Below are positions 15,339-17,194 of a stretch of 17,194 bases of DNA, piece by piece. The DNA is taken from contig JAFCZU010000021.1 in NCBI GenBank assembly GCA_019314185.1, positions 1 through 17,194 of the forward strand, given 5' to 3'. The DNA comes from Deltaproteobacteria bacterium. Lineage in GTDB: Bacteria; Desulfobacterota; Desulfobacteria; Desulfobacterales; ETH-SRB1. The position numbers were made by a program, and so were the translations under genes. The notes beneath the pieces are model-generated. The model saw nothing but the letters and a program-made list of their open reading frames with translations, did not search any database and had not been told where the DNA came from. The first letter of the stretch is position 1, and the number at the start of each line of letters is the position of its first letter.

Positions 15339-16455
15339 GCGTCAAATGCGCAGACTGCGGTCACGAGTATCTTTTGGCCTTCTCGTGCAAGCGTCGGAAC
15401 TTCTGTCCATCGTGTCATCGCGGGTGGTTGAAATTGGTGAGTGGCTCTGCCAGGAGGTGATCAAAGCGGCACCCCATCGACATTTCGTTGTTAGCATACC
15501 AAAGATGCTCCGCAGATATTTCCTTTATGACAGAAAGCTACTTTCTTATTTGAGCCGCTTAGTGTGGGATTCTTTTAAGGTATTTTTCCAAGAATCGGTA
15601 CCTGAAAGCGATGCGGTTCCCGGGGCTGTGATAGCTATACAAACCTTTGGGGATCTCTTAGGGTTTAATCCCCACTGCCACATTTTTTGTACGGATGGCT
15701 GTTTTTACGGCAATCGCATGTTCAGGGTTGCACCGACATTCAAGCTCAAAGATTTGGAGACGATCTTCCGCCATAAGGTCTTCAAGATGCTCCTTTCCAA
15801 GGGAAAAATCACACAAGACACGGACCACATGCTAATGTCCTGGCGGCATTCCGGTTTTAATGTTTTTTGTGGACCAAGGATCTACCCACAGCAAGAAGAG
15901 GCCATGGAGAACTTGGCCCGATATATCATTCGAGCTTCTTTCTCCCAGGAAAGGATGACATACATGAAGGCACAATCAAAAGTCCTTTATGAATCAAAGG
16001 ACGGTAAGGCCGAAAAAGTATTTGATGCCCTCGAATGGATGGCGGCCATGTGCTCCCATATCCCCAACAGGGGAGAATAGATGGTCAGATACTATGGCTA
16101 TTACAGCAACGTGTCTCGTGGAAAACGCAAGAAGCAAAACCAGGATGAGTTGATCCCGTGTATTCTGGAACCAGATGAAGGCTCGCGGGTATATCGACAG
16201 AATTGGGCAAGAGTGATACAAAAAAGTTTCGAAGTAGATCCCCTAACGTGTAACAAATGTCGGGGACGAATGCAGATCATTAGTTTTATTGAGTATGATG
16301 AAGTTGTTAGGAAGATACTCAAACATCTTGGTTTGTGGTTTTCAAATCTAAGCCACCACCAAGGGCCAATGGACCACCTGGAGAACTTCACATAGATTAC
16401 TCGGATTCTTAAAATCCCGCCCTTCGACGATTACCAATGTACCGATACCTGCTAA
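15323..16455 (+). pseudogene. IS91-family transposase, broken
   Basis: The pieces align in order with IS91-type Y2 (HUH) transposases. A zinc finger (NGFARVKCADCGHEYLLAFS, CKRRNFCPSCH) lies in a different frame from the rest, so about 4 bases are missing near 15420. The main frame carries EWLCQEVIKAAPHRHFVVSI, the HUH-type FNPHCHIFCTDGCF, and ARYIIRASFSQERM with a candidate catalytic Tyr. An amber stop (16078-16080) interrupts the conserved GE-x-MVRYYGYYS block, and a second (16393-16395) precedes a recognisable degenerate tail, IPPFDDYQCTD. Three lesions make activity in this form unlikely. The left edge is joined to a DnaE fragment; I cannot define the IS ends. Confidence 0.8.
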
Positions 16456-16738
16456 TCCCCGGGCTATTGATTTCTGCTATATACCTCGAACCCATGCAAT
16501 TCATAAAAAGGTTATAATATCGGTTAGATATTTTTATTTTCTACAATAAACGACAACTTAAAGTACGTTGATTAGATGTTAATTAGACTCCCAGCAAACC
16601 CTTTATTAATGGGCTATACAGCAGGTTCGACTCCCGCTGACGGGAGTATAAAAAATAGTCTTTCATGTAATCAGACTCTCGATAGTTATATAATTGTCCC
16701 TTGAAAAGATTAACTAATTTTACTAAGGAGGAAAAACA
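16456..16738. other. AT-rich leader of the GMP-synthase-like gene
   Basis: No coding frame. It contains two TATAAT hexamers (16513-16518 and 16689-16694) without clear -35 partners; the second, about 45 bp before the start codon, is the likelier -10. It also holds the structured segment at 16587-16647 and a strong Shine-Dalgarno, AAGGAGG (16725-16731). I looked for the conserved core of the purine riboswitch and did not find it. Confidence 0.45.
16587..16647 (+). other. tRNA-like or alternative-hairpin segment
   Basis: GGGAGT (16642-16647) can pair with either of two upstream copies of ACTCCC: 16587-16592, closing a cloverleaf-like fold, or 16630-16635, forming a 7-bp hairpin with a CTGA loop. 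Between them lie CCC...GGG (a short anticodon-like stem) and gcaggttcgactcccgc, which looks like a T-arm. No D-arm and no proper acceptor are present, so this is not a working tRNA. It is either a degenerate tRNA fragment, such as an old integration site, or a switchable leader structure. Confidence 0.35.
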
Positions 16739-17194
16739 GTGTCTATCAGTGAAATAACGGCAAATGATCTGGATGTTGAAAAGTTTATTAAAGATAAGAC
16801 AGCGGATATATCTGAAGCCGTGGGGAATGATACAGCTATTAATGCCCTGTCAGGCGGTGTTGATTCTTCAACGGTTACACTGCTTGGACATATGGCTCTG
16901 GATAAAAAACTGAAAACTTATTTTATAGATAATGGTTTGATGAGAAAGAATGAGCCGCAAGAAGTAGTTTCTATCTTCAGCAAAATGATTGATGCAAGGC
17001 AGGAATTTTTCGCGGCATTGAAAGACATAGATGATCCTGAGAAAAAAAGAGAAGCCATTACCCAGACGTTTTATAAAAAAGTTTTTGGGAGACTTGTTAA
17101 AGAAAGCGGAGCAAAGCATCTTCTTCAGGGGACTATATTAACCGATGTTGATGAAACGGTTGCAGGTATCAAGAGGCAGCATAATGTCTTTGAA
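16739..17194 (+). CDS. Stand-alone GMP-synthase-type ATP-pyrophosphatase (partial)
   Basis: The start of a gene running off the right edge; 152 codons are visible from GTG 16739, with AAGGAGG seven bases upstream. ALSGGVDSSTV (from about residue 37) is the PP-loop, followed by FIDNGLMRKNE, DIDDPEKKREAITQTFYKKV and LLQGTILTDVDET, the order seen in the ATP-pyrophosphatase half of GuaA. That domain adenylates XMP for conversion to GMP. There is no glutamine-amidotransferase domain ahead of it, so it resembles the split GuaAb form, which needs a separate glutaminase. A paralogue with another substrate is possible because the C-terminal dimerisation domain is outside the window. Codon use is more AT-rich than in the cluster to the left. 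Confidence 0.8.
   Translation, partial: MSISEITANDLDVEKFIKDKTADISEAVGNDTAINALSGGVDSSTVTLLGHMALDKKLKTYFIDNGLMRKNEPQEVVSIFSKMIDARQEFFAALKDIDDPEKKREAITQTFYKKVFGRLVKESGAKHLLQGTILTDVDETVAGIKRQHNVFE

Noticed and set aside
16587..16663. Functional tRNA gene
   Set aside because: A T-arm-like block is present, but there is no D-arm, no 7-bp acceptor stem matching it and no proper anticodon arm.
16456..16738. Purine riboswitch upstream of the GMP-synthase-like gene
   Set aside because: The conserved junction sequences of that riboswitch class are not present; only generic hairpins are visible.

Overview
The window looks like accessory DNA from a Gram-negative, probably anaerobic bacterium. The IS91-type transposase, the short non-coding mobile repeats, the abundance of radical SAM enzymes and the mixed base composition would suit a Desulfobacterota-like genome. 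That placement is a low-confidence inference; no rRNA or other taxonomic marker is present.

Layout. (1) 519-4857, plus strand: a full-length cysteinyl-tRNA synthetase, then a closely spaced pair made of a nucleotidyltransferase-fold protein and a zinc-finger PP-loop ATPase that resembles N-acetyl sugar amidotransferases. (2) 4891-11479, minus strand, convergent with the first block: a tight five-gene operon. In order of transcription it encodes two radical SAM/SPASM proteins, a threonine-aldolase-family PLP enzyme, an AmrS-like radical SAM protein with an extra C-terminal domain, and a B12-binding-type radical SAM protein whose cluster motif is unusually spaced (CX13CX2C). A good sigma70-like promoter lies just upstream. 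(3) 11480-12187: a divergent control region with a 19-bp inverted repeat 200 bp apart, a promoter with an overlapping dyad, and a MITE. (4) 12188-13879, plus strand: a 78-residue peptide gene followed 12 bp later by a third SPASM protein with a winged-helix-like N-terminus. This is the arrangement of a RiPP precursor and its maturase. (5) 13943-16455: decayed DNA, comprising a frameshifted LysE-type exporter, a second MITE copy, a palindromic repeat, a DnaE PHP-domain fragment and a broken IS91-family transposase. (6) 16739 to the end: the start of a stand-alone GMP-synthase-type ATP-pyrophosphatase with more AT-rich DNA around it.

Interpretation. Five radical SAM proteins within about 9 kb, three of them SPASM proteins, together with a candidate precursor peptide, a PLP enzyme, two ATP/nucleotide-dependent enzymes and a CysRS copy, suggest a peptide- or amino-acid-derived natural-product pathway. 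I do not recognise it as a described cluster type. Membership of the plus-strand block 519-4857 is the least certain part: it could be a separate transcription unit that merely ends against the radical SAM operon. The product cannot be predicted from sequence alone.
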